Notes under the pieces: model-generated
The model's input: only the letters and a program-made list of their open reading frames with translations
What the model was told of the DNA's origin: nothing
The model's database searches: none
In this document: piece after piece, positions 52,735 through 63,215 of the stretch
Layout: the number at the start of each line of letters is the position of its first letter
Numbering within the stretch: the stretch's first letter is position 1
NCBI GenBank assembly: GCA_028023455.1
Contig: JAQFVV010012534.1
Coordinates: forward strand, 2,774,558-2,838,557
DNA length: 64,000 nt
Direction of reading: 5' to 3'
DNA from: Epiperipatus broadwayi
Taxonomy: Eukaryota; Onychophora; Udeonychophora; Euonychophora; Peripatidae
Program-made: the position numbers and the translations under genes

Positions 52735-52870
52735 ATATCTATTTTATTAAATAATTAGTAATAATTATTAATATATTTATTTGAAGTGGTCAAGGTTAAA
52801 GTTGTAATTGCAAAAGTTTTGATGCTTGTAATTCAAACTATAACATATGAGTAATACAGGTTTGATGGCA
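52735..52870 (+). repeat. Repeat on the right of the second Penelope relic
   Basis: TAATAATTATTAATATATTT and AAAAGTTTTGATGCTTGTAA align with 50620-50700 in direct orientation. Confidence 0.45.
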
Positions 52871-53867
52871 CAATTTTTAAGTTGAATCAAATGCAAAGTC
52901 AAGATCTTTATGTTTTTTTTTTTTTGGTAATTCTAATAGACTAATGATTACACTTTCTAGTTGAAAAATGATGTATAGAATAAATTTAATACTTTAAATG
53001 CAATATGTAAAGACTTTGGCTCAGTAATTATTGTTCAAAAACTTCAAATCCGTAATTAATTAGTGATGGAAAAATATCTTTGACAACTTTTAACTTGGAT
53101 AGTCATCATCTTGAAAATGTAAATCAATATAAAATTCCATAGTAGCTTTTTAACTACAAAGATGGACTTAGATATTGAAGTATGATACAAACTCTGATGA
53201 GCTGCTGTTGATTTAACAAGTTAAAGGTTGGAATATTTCATCACAGGAAAATAGATAGTGCCATTAAGTTATCATTATAGAGATATATTATTTTACTTCA
53301 TTTATGACACTTGGACATCCACATGACATAACATAAAGGCATTAAAAAATTTCATTTATGGATGTTCTGTAAAATTATAAAAATATGAGAGGAAAATTCA
53401 TAAGAGCAGTCAATATGTTTATCAATTTCCTGGATGTAATAACAAGAATCCATTATTGTTAAATTTTATTTTCATTGAATTGGATATGTAAAGCAAGTAA
53501 ATAATACACTCTTCTAGTAAGTAGGTTTTATAATGAGATTGAGTGTGGTTGTCATGGAAAAAATAAAATTCTTGAGTAAAAAAAAGTCTAGCTAAATTTT
53601 TATTTCTAAGTCTAATAACAAAGATACTTTTATTGTTAAAGAAAACAAAACTCTTCCTAAGCTTGATTTCAAATTTGAAACTTGAATTCATCTTTGAATA
53701 TACAATTGCTACAACAAATTTTATCTCAAAAATATGCATTCTTAAATTATGAATTTAAATGAGAATGTAAAATTTTTATCAGAAAAATTTAGGCAAAAAA
53801 ACGTATCCTTTCTTTTACAATTTATATCATTAATGATTGAAAACAAATATAATGTATGTACTGAACT
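52871..53867. other. No gene seen
   Basis: The 105-residue minus-strand frame at 53422-53739 is Phe/Lys/Asn/Ile-rich, lacks any motif, and is what this composition yields by chance. Confidence 0.45.
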
Positions 53868-54225
53868 TTAAATCTAATTAGAGGGGGTTGAATACAGATT
53901 TTCAAGCTCCCTTCAGTCATTCATTTTATATAAATAATACACATGATCACATACATGTGAAAAAAATAAATGATCTCCACTATAGATATAATGTGCTAAA
54001 CCAGCACTCATCCAAATATAAATTGAGCACTGATTATATATGTGTGTGGAAGATGATGAATTGGACTAACTGATGAGTGCTGGTTCAGCATGAAATGTGT
54101 ACATTGGAGATAGTTTATCTTTTTCATGTGTATGTGGTCATGTATCTCAGTTATATAAAATGCAGTAAATAGCTGAAGGAATCTTGAAAGCCTGTGTTCA
54201 AATCTCCTTTAATTAAATTTATATT
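53868..54225. repeat. Foldback element with ~150-165 bp arms
   Basis: Left-arm blocks TTCAAG, CCTTCAG, TTTTATATAA, CACATACA, GATCTCCA and CTAAACCAGCACTCATC are mirrored in order by the right arm up to about 54222. The centre is about 50 bp. The right arm holds a box-B-like GTGTTCAAATCTCC (54194-54207) and TAGCTGAAGGA (box-A-like), so the palindrome may be an inverted pair of tRNA-derived SINEs. Part copies occur at 11190-11310, about 20400 and about 50770. The small frame at 53888-54073 is accidental. Confidence 0.75.
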
Positions 54226-56117
54226 ATTATTACTTTATGTAAAAATGAACCTTTGTTCTTATCTAATTGATATTTTTAAGATTATAAATTCGTTAAAGCA
54301 AAGTACCACATAATTTTGTTTTCCTACCCTTAATGTCTATCCTAATCACAGTAACCTTCTCCACATCACTCTACATCATATAAACATTATAAATATATCT
54401 TTTTGATTATTGTTCTGTGTCAGCTGTAAATTACACATATTCATTAAATATCCATGCCAATCTGATTATCCATCACCAATTGCATATTTTAATGACTTTA
54501 GTTATATGTTAACATCAGAAATTTTTGCCTCTTTCTTACAATGAATCATATTTTTAGCATAACATCTTCACTAACAGTATTAATTCATTATATATAACCC
54601 AATAGTTTAGCCATTCATGAAATCACATATAATCAATGAATTCTGGAAAATAATCTTATCAGACCTAAGATTCATTTTTATTTATCTAGTTGATACTATT
54701 AACTAATATCATTGGTAACTCCTGTTAACATAATTAGCTCTAGAACATAGTAATAGACACTGGAATATTGTTATTAAAAAAATATTTACATATTTCTTAA
54801 AAATATTATTAATCACTGTATAAAAATAGCTATCATAGATTTATCATACTGATGAAATGCTATTAATATTATTCCTATAAAAATTTGACTTTTCATTTTC
54901 ACTAATCTAATCATCACACTATTTTTATAATTAGTCTATCTCGATTGCATGATTACTTCATAAATATATATATATATTTCTGATACTTTTATTTTTATAT
55001 AGTTAAAGTTAATCATTTGTCTCTTGCATTGAAGTTCTATCTGTAATAAAATCTTTAGTTTTTATTTCTTAGTTTTATATGACTTTATCCTTTTTAGAAG
55101 AATTTCTCTTCAATTTAAACTCAAAGATTTTCTTAAATCATTTTTTTTTAAAGAAGTACTTTGTATCACTCTAATATTTTTAAAAAGCTGCATGTAAAGA
55201 TAGCTTTTTTTTTTTTTTTTTATCTAAAAAGTGACATTTTTTTTTAAAACTTGAGATTACCAGTAGCATAAATGTCACCTTATGATTTAAAAGTAAATCT
55301 TTTTTTCACAGATTATTTTTTAAACACTCTTATATTAATATTTAAATACTTAAAATGTGCAATATAGATATGTGTATGTGTTATATTTAATATAAAATAT
55401 ATAAATATCTGATAATTAAAAAGTTAATCACTCCATTCATTGTGTGTAATAAATAAGAATTTCCATCTTACATAAAATTTTTCATGTTACATGAAATACT
55501 TATTTACAGATCATAAATTCTAACACAAGATGAATTGTAATAATTTTCGTATTTTCGAAATAAAACAATATATTTATAAATAAACAAACTACAAAATGTA
55601 CTATATTTTGATCATTAATATGCCTGAAAAGATGGATTTTCTTAAAATAAAGAGTACAAGAAATGATTAGTTATGTTTCAGATACTAATTACAAGGAATA
55701 GTAAGGTTGTTAGTCTATTTATTAAAATTAATTTTAATATCTAGTAGTTATTATATTAATATTACTTTAAAAGATCGCTGTTGCTAGAGGTGTAAAATAA
55801 TTATAATTTTTAATAATTAGTTATCCAATTTTTTTTGTATTAGATAATCAGTTAAGAATATATTTTTTGACTTATAAAAAGTAGAACAACAAAGTGCTGA
55901 TGATAACTAAAGAATCTTTTTAATAATGTGAATTACATAAACAAATCAACAATAAAATATTTAGTTTTTATTAATAAATAAATAATGTGTAAATATACAA
56001 AAAATAAATATGCAAAATATCTGAAACAATTATTTGTTTTAATAAGTGAATAAAAGAACAATTTTAATTGAGTGTAAATGTCATTTTTGATTGAGTGTAA
56101 AGGTTATATAAGTTACC
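54226..56117. other. AT-rich stretch, no feature recognised
   Basis: T18-type runs near 55203-55230 and TA tracts. Nothing assignable. Confidence 0.5.
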
Positions 56118-57273
56118 GTCAAAGTATGAAATTTCCTAGGCAGTTTATATAATGCCAAAAAAATTGGACATCCAAGTATGAAATGCTTAAAATTTTGCAC
56201 ATTTCCTAGACACTTCGAAAAATGACAAAAGAAAAATTGGCAAAGTATAAATTATTCTCAGAAATAACATTTAATATTGCATAGTGAGCATTTTATTCTG
56301 AGATTAAAAAAACACCATATAAATCTCTATTTGACTGCAAAACTAACGTGAGTCTAACAATGTTTTCCTTATCCCAAGATGTTTTATGAAATATACAGAC
56401 TGAGGAGCAACTAGAAAAATAATAGAAAATATACAACTAATATAATAAAAAAACAGGTAATCTTATCCAAGATAAAAATTCTATAGCACAAACATGGATG
56501 AGACTGTAATCCATGATGGAAAAAAACAAAAGTAATGGTGAGTGCATGTCTGCTTAAGAGGCTTTCAGTTATGCTATCTATTGTATCTAGTTGAAGGAAA
56601 CCAGTGGTGAGCAGTCATATGTAAAAGTCACTGAAACATCCATGCTGTGGTGGACATAAATATGATGGAAGGGAAAATATAGAAAGTTATAATGATATTG
56701 TTATTGTGTTATCCGCTTTAATACTGAGAATGCTATTGAAAGTAAAATTCAATCTAAACTGAATTTGGAAATGGAGGTCAAAAATTGAAAATGGATTCTG
56801 ATAAAAAAAAAATCTTCCTGCACCTTTGGAAACTACTGTGTTAGTTCCTATCCCTGATGTCAAAAACAAATGGAATGTCTCACAAAATATGCTGCTTTTA
56901 TGAGTGTGACACATGATGGTTTTCACCAATATAAAACTGCTGAAGGAAATTAAAGTAGGCTCATTGCTGATCATAATTCATTTTATGTTCCAAGGATTTA
57001 CTGAGAGTTTGGAAATGTTCCTGACAAAAAAATATTTCTCTGATCAGTTGCTTTCACTCAGTCCATAGATAGTGACCAAGAATTTGTGAGATATTCTTGC
57101 AGGACTAAGTACCAAAATTTAAACTGTTTTTGTATTAAAAAGGCAGTTAAGTGCAATTCAAAGTGCTATTACAGTCTACCTTATAGCATCGAGTAAAAAT
57201 GTCATATATTACATTTTGTATTTGTTAAATTTTCCATGGCTTTTTTCAATAAAAGTATTTTCCATACTTTGTC
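56118..57273 (+). mobile_element. Candidate terminal-inverted-repeat element with KRBA2-like relic
   Basis: GTCAAAGTATGAAA at 56118 is mirrored by TCCATACTTTGTC at 57261-57273, and a related CAAAGTATAAA lies inside at about 56239. The KRBA2-like reading frame ends at 57191, about 70 bases before the right repeat, as expected of a transposase gene in its element. Terminal repeats this short could be chance in AT-rich DNA, and no target duplication was confirmed. Confidence 0.35.
56710..57192 (+). pseudogene. KRBA2-like integrase protein, C-terminal relic
   Basis: KRBA2/SCAND3-like proteins derive from transposon integrases. Many invertebrate copies share a VPIPDVDR-type motif, a short beta-rich segment and a Cys-rich tail. 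Here NLEMEVK is followed by ETTVLVPIPDV (56829-56861). In a shifted frame comes VTHDGFHQYKTAEGN, then SLIA-DHNSFYVP-like sequence. At 57083-57191 the frame reads EFVRYSC, then NCFCIKKAVKCNSKCYYS, which gives C-x-C-x6-C-x3-C. The integrase core upstream is not recognisable. Stops and at least two frameshifts make it a pseudogene. The 95-residue minus-strand frame at 56687-56974 is its shadow. Confidence 0.5.
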
Positions 57274-58510
57274 AAATAACTGGAATTCTTTATAATATCT
57301 AGATATTCTATACAATGTCTTAAGAAAATATATAAAAAAGTAAAATAAAAACAAAATTTCATATTTTATTTTAAAAGGTCATGGATTGTAGAGAAACCCT
57401 AGCCAATCTATACAATGTTGGCTTTTCACAATTTGTTGGTAACATATACAACTATAGAAAAAATTGTCATAAATTTCTAATAAAATTATTTTTAATAACA
57501 TATTAAATTGAATATTTATATTAATGCACACTATTTATAAAATTTTACATAATATTTACCAATTATTGGGAACAAATTTATAGGGAAACAAATTGAAGTA
57601 TTCTATCTTTAATAATTATTTATTTTCCAAAAAAAAAACTTTATTGAAAATCAATTTCATATATATATAGTAGTCTCTAATATTTGATTTTGGATTGGAA
57701 GAAATGTGGTAAGTGTGAGGTTAACGGTGTTAAAATGAAAATCTGAGTGAGAGGAGCTAAAATGCATGATTTCATATTACACTGGCTGTATTTACAACAA
57801 ATTCTCATAAGGTTGAGGCTTCATAAGACCATAACCCATTCAAATGCATTCAATCCATATGTAAACACATAATTTTTTCTCAGGAATTTGAATTTTATTT
57901 ATTAATATAGTAAATATACATATAAGGAAATCTCTGTACGCTTTCTACCTTTAATTTGCTAGGTTCAAATTGCAAATATAATAATATATTTAAGTATAAC
58001 ATTAGATGAATCAACAATGTTACAGCATGACCTGATCTTAAATTTTATTAGGATGATAATTAAAAAATAATGCCATATAATTTTAAAATAACAACAATGT
58101 TATTTCATATAAATATAATAAAAAAAATGTAGCTATATAATAATAATAATCATCATCATCATCATACAAAAGCGAATATTAAAGCTGAAGGTATTCAATT
58201 CATTTGATTGTGCATGTGATAAATCAAATATAATTACATTTGGTGTATATAATAACAATATGTGTAACGAGGAACATGATTGCCCAGTTTTTATTACCCA
58301 TTTACTTTAAATGTATAATCAGAAAAAAATGTCCCAAAATTATCAATTTAATTTTTAGAAGTTGGTCCCTTTAAAAGCATATAATAAAATATAACTTAAT
58401 ATTTATATCTCAAATTTAAAACTAATGGGTAAGAATGCAATCTCTTTCTCCAACAGAAAAGCTTAAAAATGTGTTCACTCACATTTATCTGTCACACCTT
58501 ACATTTACAT
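57274..58510. other. No gene seen
   Basis: AT-rich, with a TAA/TCA triplet microsatellite at about 58138-58167. Confidence 0.5.
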
Positions 58511-58523
58511 ATCAAATATAAAC
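58511..58523. repeat. Left target-site duplication of the LINE
   Basis: ATCAAATATAAAC, repeated exactly at 63863-63875, directly before the 5' end of the LINE. Confidence 0.9.
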
Positions 58524-58617
58524 GGATTTGTCACTTCCGGTTCATAATGGCCGGTCATACAAGGTCTTTACCTGCTTAAATTTGATGAGAATTAGGCGAT
58601 ACGAATCAAAATAAAAG

Positions 58618-58757
58618 ATGGGAAGGAAGAGTAAAAAAAAACCAGAAGTCAAAGTGAGTATTACTAATGATAAAGATAATCTAAAGGATTTAGTTGATAG
58701 TAATTTGGAAGAAAATAAAACAGCAAAGATAAAATGTCCGATAAGCCTAGGTTAAAT
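58618..58757 (+). other. Upstream frame, probably the original ORF1 N-terminus
   Basis: The first ATG of the element opens MGRKSKKKPEVKVSITN and runs 46 codons to TAA at 58756-58758. It overlaps the main ORF1 start (58734) in another frame. The basic start resembles the N-terminus of LINE ORF1 proteins. A one- or two-base change between 58719 and 58757 would fuse it to ORF1. A true short upstream ORF is the alternative. Confidence 0.5.
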
Positions 58758-60407
58758 GAACGTAAATTAGGAAAAATTAAAAGTGATACTGAATTAAATA
58801 AATTTAGAGATGAAAGTGATGGTAATAGTATTAACGTTAAACTGCAACTATTGCAAACAAAAAATCATGGGAGTAAGACTTCAGGCATTGATAGAGAAAA
58901 TACTAGAACAATACTTGATGGTGGCTCACATAATAACATTGGATTAGAAAGATCAGAGCGGGAAATATTAAAACATAGTAAGAGAAGGAAAATGGATAAT
59001 GATGAAAGTTATGACTTGCCAGATGAGCGGAGTACACAAACTACTTCAATAGAACAAATTGTAGCTAGTTCAAAATTAATAAAAATAGTAAATGAATTGG
59101 ATAATCAAAAAGAATTAATTAAAAAAGCAACAACAAATTTTGCTGAACTTAACGATAACGTTCCAGAAAATAAAAGCACAAATAGACTTACCACTAAATC
59201 TTTTGTTACTTTAAACTCTTACTGGAAAAAAATTTTCATAAGCTGCCTGTCACCAAGTACATCAATTTTTAGTTTAGTTATGCAAACAAATGACACTACA
59301 GGAGAACATGTGCTTGACAAACCAGATCTTAATGAATATTTAAAAGCACTCGATGCCCAGGAATTGATTAGCACAGTTAAATATACGGCCTTTTTTCCTG
59401 CTAGAGGGTTTGTTTCAATAGAATATTACAATAAAGAACAAAAAGAAAGAGCAGAAAACTTAATTAAAGAAATACAAAAAAAAAAAAAATACTATGTAAC
59501 AAAAGATCCAAACCCTTTAATTTATGGAAGAATACTACACACTCCACTGAGTTTCAATATTGAATATTTTAAAATGCAGATAGGCAATTATGCTGAGGTA
59601 ATAAATATGGAAAGGGAAATGATGGCAGATGTAGCCTTTCAAATTCCATCAAATGCATGGAGGGTAGTGCTAAAGTTGAAGAAAGGTGTAATGAAAGAAC
59701 AGCTTCCACATAGATTATTAAAGGATAAAATGCCCATTTCCTTAGTTATAAGGGGTAGACCACCTTTGTGTTTTAGATGTGACAAAGTTGGTCATATAGC
59801 AGCAATGTGTGATATGGGGAATTGCATAAAGTGTAATAAATTTGACCGAATGAATCACCTATGTAATAATTCACCTATAAAGACATGGGCTAATATAGTT
59901 AATAACAATAGAGAAGAGGATAAATTGTATGAAGAACAGATATATAATGAAATTAATACAGATATATTAACCGATGCTGAGCGTTTATCAGTTGAACCCG
60001 ACACACATGCTAATAGTAGTAAAACCTCTGAAGAATATTATGACACTGACTCACGGATGGAAAGTGTTGTGGAAGACATGGATATCGTAACTCTATTGGT
60101 AGAATCTCTCAAACAACAAGTAAATAAAAAGGAATGCAGCAGAAAAACCAACATGGAAGATATAGCTGATGAGGGCAATAATGATAATAAGCAAGCAAAT
60201 ACTGATGTGCTAACATTGCCTATACAGGATAGAGAACCTTTAAATGATGATGTTAATAATGATAATAAGCAAGCAAATACTGATGTGCTAACATTGCCTA
60301 TTCAGGATAGAGAACCTTTAAATGATGATGTTAATGATAAGGAATATGATGAAAAAAAAACTAAATTAAAAGAGGATAATTTGTGGAGTAATATTCATAT
60401 AAATTGA
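58734..60407 (+). CDS. LINE ORF1 protein (RNA-binding, zinc knuckles)
   Basis: Binds element RNA and forms the retrotransposition particle. 557 residues, uninterrupted. The first ~140 residues are charged and low-complexity, with a basic KRRK near residue 84. Residues ~150-340 look like the folded RNA-recognition-type part of Tx1-like ORF1 proteins (FFPARGFVSIEYY, IPSNAWRVVLKLKKG). Residues 346-359 form a CCHC knuckle (CFRCDKVGHIAAMC). C364, C367, H375 and C377 form a second, irregular one. The acidic tail carries two copies of a 26-residue repeat. The start used is the first ATG in this frame, though the true N-terminus may lie at 58618. ORF2 begins 18 bases after the stop in the same frame. 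Confidence 0.85.
   Translation: MSDKPRLNERKLGKIKSDTELNKFRDESDGNSINVKLQLLQTKNHGSKTSGIDRENTRTILDGGSHNNIGLERSEREILKHSKRRKMDNDESYDLPDERSTQTTSIEQIVASSKLIKIVNELDNQKELIKKATTNFAELNDNVPENKSTNRLTTKSFVTLNSYWKKIFISCLSPSTSIFSLVMQTNDTTGEHVLDKPDLNEYLKALDAQELISTVKYTAFFPARGFVSIEYYNKEQKERAENLIKEIQKKKKYYVTKDPNPLIYGRILHTPLSFNIEYFKMQIGNYAEVINMEREMMADVAFQIPSNAWRVVLKLKKGVMKEQLPHRLLKDKMPISLVIRGRPPLCFRCDKVGHIAAMCDMGNCIKCNKFDRMNHLCNNSPIKTWANIVNNNREEDKLYEEQIYNEINTDILTDAERLSVEPDTHANSSKTSEEYYDTDSRMESVVEDMDIVTLLVESLKQQVNKKECSRKTNMEDIADEGNNDNKQANTDVLTLPIQDREPLNDDVNNDNKQANTDVLTLPIQDREPLNDDVNDKEYDEKKTKLKEDNLWSNIHIN
60177..60332 (+). repeat. 78-bp in-frame tandem duplication in ORF1
   Basis: 60177-60254 and 60255-60332 differ at about one base. 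Each encodes the same 26 residues, beginning NNDNKQANTDVLTLPIQD. Because 78 is a multiple of three the frame is kept. Confidence 0.95.
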
Positions 60408-60425
60408 CAAATCTTTTGCCAAATC

Positions 60426-61451
60426 ATGAATAAAGCACTAAATATAATATCAATTAATGTAAGAGGTATGAATGGAGGTGATAAAGCTGATAAGGTTGTG
60501 GATTACATAGCATCTCAGAAATATGATATAATAATTTTAACTGAAACAAAGATTAGTGACAAAACATCCCCATGGATTATTGAAAAACTCGCAAATAAAA
60601 ATTTATTTTTGTACAAACCTAACATGAAATCATCACAAGGAGTGGCAGTGCTAATAAATATGAGTGCAGGTATAAGAAATATACAAATAATATTGTTACA
60701 AGTAAACTATGTGGTGGTGTCCTTTGTCATTTTTGACCAGCTTCATTACCTAATTGCAGTGTACTTGATTTCTAAGGGTAATGATATACCTAACATGATT
60801 CATAGAGTTCAGAATAAGTTGTTACAAAAGCTGGGTATTGTTGTGGTGGGAGGTGATTTTAATTGCTCTTACCAGAATATTCCCAAACTCCTAGAACAGA
60901 AATTGGAAATGATTGCTGTGTACCCATTGAAAATGAAATACGGCAAAGATGCTTATTCATTTTTTAACACTAGATACTCCTCATTGATTGATTTGTTCTT
61001 TGTATCCAGTACTAAAGTTAAGGACTCATTTATTGATACCTCTTTGGTGGCCTTCTCGGACCACTTAAAAATACTTCTCCAGATAAAGAATTATAGTTTA
61101 ATTAAAAATAAAAGATATGCCTTTACTATAAAGAAGAACATTAGGAGTCAGATTTTCCTTTCGGTTGATCAGATTTCTAACATTATCATAGTGTCAAATT
61201 ATTACAATCGGATTTCAAACCTGCCTCCATGTATTGCTTGGCATAAGTTCAAAAAATTTATTTCAGACTTGTGCTCTGATAGTTCGAATAATATGATGTC
61301 CCAAAATCAAATGAAAAATAGAATTGTAGAGATTAATAAAACAATGAGTGTCATTTCTGAATTGGGTGAAAATAAAGACCTGGTTGGTAAACTACAACAA
61401 GAATATAATAATATATATATAGGAAAATGCATGAAGATACATATATATTAA
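60426..61451 (+). CDS. LINE ORF2, endonuclease part
   Basis: Apurinic-type endonuclease that nicks the target. NIISINVRGMN holds the first Asn (residues 6-16), LTETKIS the catalytic Glu (about residue 40), GGDFNCSY the Asp-Asn (about residue 142), SLIDLFFVS precedes it in family order, and SDH (near residue 211) the final Asp-His, so all key residues are present. After about residue 225 comes the linker to RT. The frame ends at TAA 61449-61451, but the true continuation is in the frame starting near 61427, and the switch lies in an AT-dinucleotide stretch (61405-61445). Confidence 0.85.
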   Translation: MNKALNIISINVRGMNGGDKADKVVDYIASQKYDIIILTETKISDKTSPWIIEKLANKNLFLYKPNMKSSQGVAVLINMSAGIRNIQIILLQVNYVVVSFVIFDQLHYLIAVYLISKGNDIPNMIHRVQNKLLQKLGIVVVGGDFNCSYQNIPKLLEQKLEMIAVYPLKMKYGKDAYSFFNTRYSSLIDLFFVSSTKVKDSFIDTSLVAFSDHLKILLQIKNYSLIKNKRYAFTIKKNIRSQIFLSVDQISNIIIVSNYYNRISNLPPCIAWHKFKKFISDLCSDSSNNMMSQNQMKNRIVEINKTMSVISELGENKDLVGKLQQEYNNIYIGKCMKIHIY

Positions 61452-62698
61452 GACTAAGGAAATTAATTCCAGGGCTGGGACAAATATTAAAACCATCCAT
61501 TAATTATGCAAAAATTTATATACCTCACACAAATGGTATAGCATCTATGAAGACAACAGAAGATTCTCTAATAACAGGTGATGAGGTTGATGAATATATG
61601 GTTGAAAGACTGAAACAGACCATGGGTAATTGGGACATTGATGGTCATCAATATAGGATAATTATAAAGCAAACAGGGAAGGAATATATTTCGTGTCAAG
61701 AAATTACAGATGAAATTAATAGATTGAAAATGCAAACAGTATTGGCTAATGATGTGATCCCAGCATCAGTGTATAAACAAATCACTTATCTTATGATAGG
61801 GCCTATGTTAAAATATTTTAATCAGATGTGCTCGCAAAGATTTGAATGGCCTAGCATAAATAAAAGAGTAATCTTTAGTGTTAAAAAAGAAAGAAACACA
61901 TTAATACCTAAATTTGAAGACCTAAGAAATATATCGATTGAGGATATAGATTCTAAAATACTGGCTAGAATCCTGCAAAGAAAATTGTTTAAAAGTGTCA
62001 GTGATAAAATTTCAACAGCGCATCATGCAGTGAAAGGTAAGAGAGTGATAAATGCAGCTCTTAAAATACAAGAAGCTATCAAGTATGCCAAGGCCTTGAA
62101 TCTGACTCAGTACTTTGCATTGAAAATTGACTTTAAATCTGCATTTGACTTGGTTGACTGGACTTATCTATTTAATGCCCTAAATGGGCCGATAAAAGAT
62201 GATCAATATTTAATAAATGCAATAATTAATTATATTACTAATAATAAAATTTCTTATAAAAACTTTATGAGGAGGTCGGAGTTTTTTATCCCTAGTAAAG
62301 GTATCCCACAGGGTTCTCCATTGGCAGCACTCTTATTTGCTATTTATGTGGACCCTATGATAAAGGAAATAGAAAAAATAATTAACAGAATCTACCTGCC
62401 CCATTTGGGAGTTTCAATAAAAGTAACGGCCTTTATAGATGACATAATAATTATTTTTGAAAACAGCTATAATATTGATATAGTTATAAATAAGGTTAGA
62501 AAATTCCAACAGGCTACAGGATCAGTAGTACAGTTTGCTAAGTCAGCAGCTTGGCAATTGGCAACAGGGAAAAGAATACCAAGTGAGTTTTTAGCTCAGC
62601 CTAAGTCTTTTCTTGGCCTCCCCCTTTACTTATCCAAAACAAAAATGAATCGTCAGTTAAATCAACTAGTAACAAAAAAAAATAGAAGAAAGAATTAA
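61427..62698 (+). CDS. LINE ORF2, reverse transcriptase part
   Basis: Continues ORF2 after a frame change. It reads linker (LRLRKLIPGLG, SLITGDEVDEYM), then RT: FEDLRNISIEDIDSKILARI, AHHAVKGKRVINAA, LKIDFKSAFDLVDWTYL with the first Asp (about residue 230), SKGIPQGSPLAALLFAIYVD, VTAFIDDIIIIF with the catalytic Asp pair (about nt 62428-62460), KSAAWQLATGKRIP and FLGLPLYLSK. F-I-D-D in place of the usual Y-A-D-D or F-A-D-D is acceptable chemistry. The frame stops at 62696-62698, just after an A9 run (62674-62682). The next part resumes in the other frame directly there. Confidence 0.88.
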   Translation: MHEDTYILRLRKLIPGLGQILKPSINYAKIYIPHTNGIASMKTTEDSLITGDEVDEYMVERLKQTMGNWDIDGHQYRIIIKQTGKEYISCQEITDEINRLKMQTVLANDVIPASVYKQITYLMIGPMLKYFNQMCSQRFEWPSINKRVIFSVKKERNTLIPKFEDLRNISIEDIDSKILARILQRKLFKSVSDKISTAHHAVKGKRVINAALKIQEAIKYAKALNLTQYFALKIDFKSAFDLVDWTYLFNALNGPIKDDQYLINAIINYITNNKISYKNFMRRSEFFIPSKGIPQGSPLAALLFAIYVDPMIKEIEKIINRIYLPHLGVSIKVTAFIDDIIIIFENSYNIDIVINKVRKFQQATGSVVQFAKSAAWQLATGKRIPSEFLAQPKSFLGLPLYLSKTKMNRQLNQLVTKKNRRKN

Positions 62699-63215
62699 TA
62701 GTTTTTCATATTTTAAACTCTATGAAGTGACTAGAACCAAGATTTTCAATGCAATTGCAATAGGAGTGCTTAGTTATTATGGACCTTGGTTGAAACTTTA
62801 CAACAAAACTATCCAAAAAATTATACAGATGGCAAAGAAGTTCATATGGGGGAAGAAATCTAGCCTCCTCTCAATCTCTGTACTCCAGCAACCAATAGAT
62901 AAAGGTGGGCTTAACTTAATCGATCCAAAAGCTTATGTTAATTTTATTACTGCCAGGGCATATTTGAATGTAATGAAGGATCAGTCCTCCAGTCCTCCAA
63001 TGGGAGATATAAGAATTTACAATGAAATGGGAGCTGAGAGAAGATCACATCTTGCGGAAATGTTTATAACATACAAAGATTTACAAGATGATCTAAATGT
63101 CCAAAGTCTAGATGGAATAAAATATAAAGATTTAACAAAAGGAGATTATCAAAATGAGAATGCGTGTTTGGGCTGTTCACTGAAAAGTGTTCTTAAAAAA
63201 TTTCACTCGATATAA
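62684..63215 (+). CDS. LINE ORF2, post-RT region
   Basis: Resumes after the A9 run, so coding starts before the first ATG (62727) of this frame. RTKIFNAIAIGVLSYYGPWL, MAKKFIWGKK, LQQPIDKGGLNLIDPKAYVN and ARAYLNVM are the thumb-proximal and post-RT blocks typical of L1/Tx1-type ORF2. It ends at a TAA (63213-63215) inside the domain, with the same frame reopening at 63216. This TAA is the one break not explained by a simple-sequence run. Confidence 0.8.

Noticed and set aside
53422-53739. 105-residue minus-strand frame
   Set aside because: Composition follows the AT bias, with no motif, repeat or neighbour that supports a gene.
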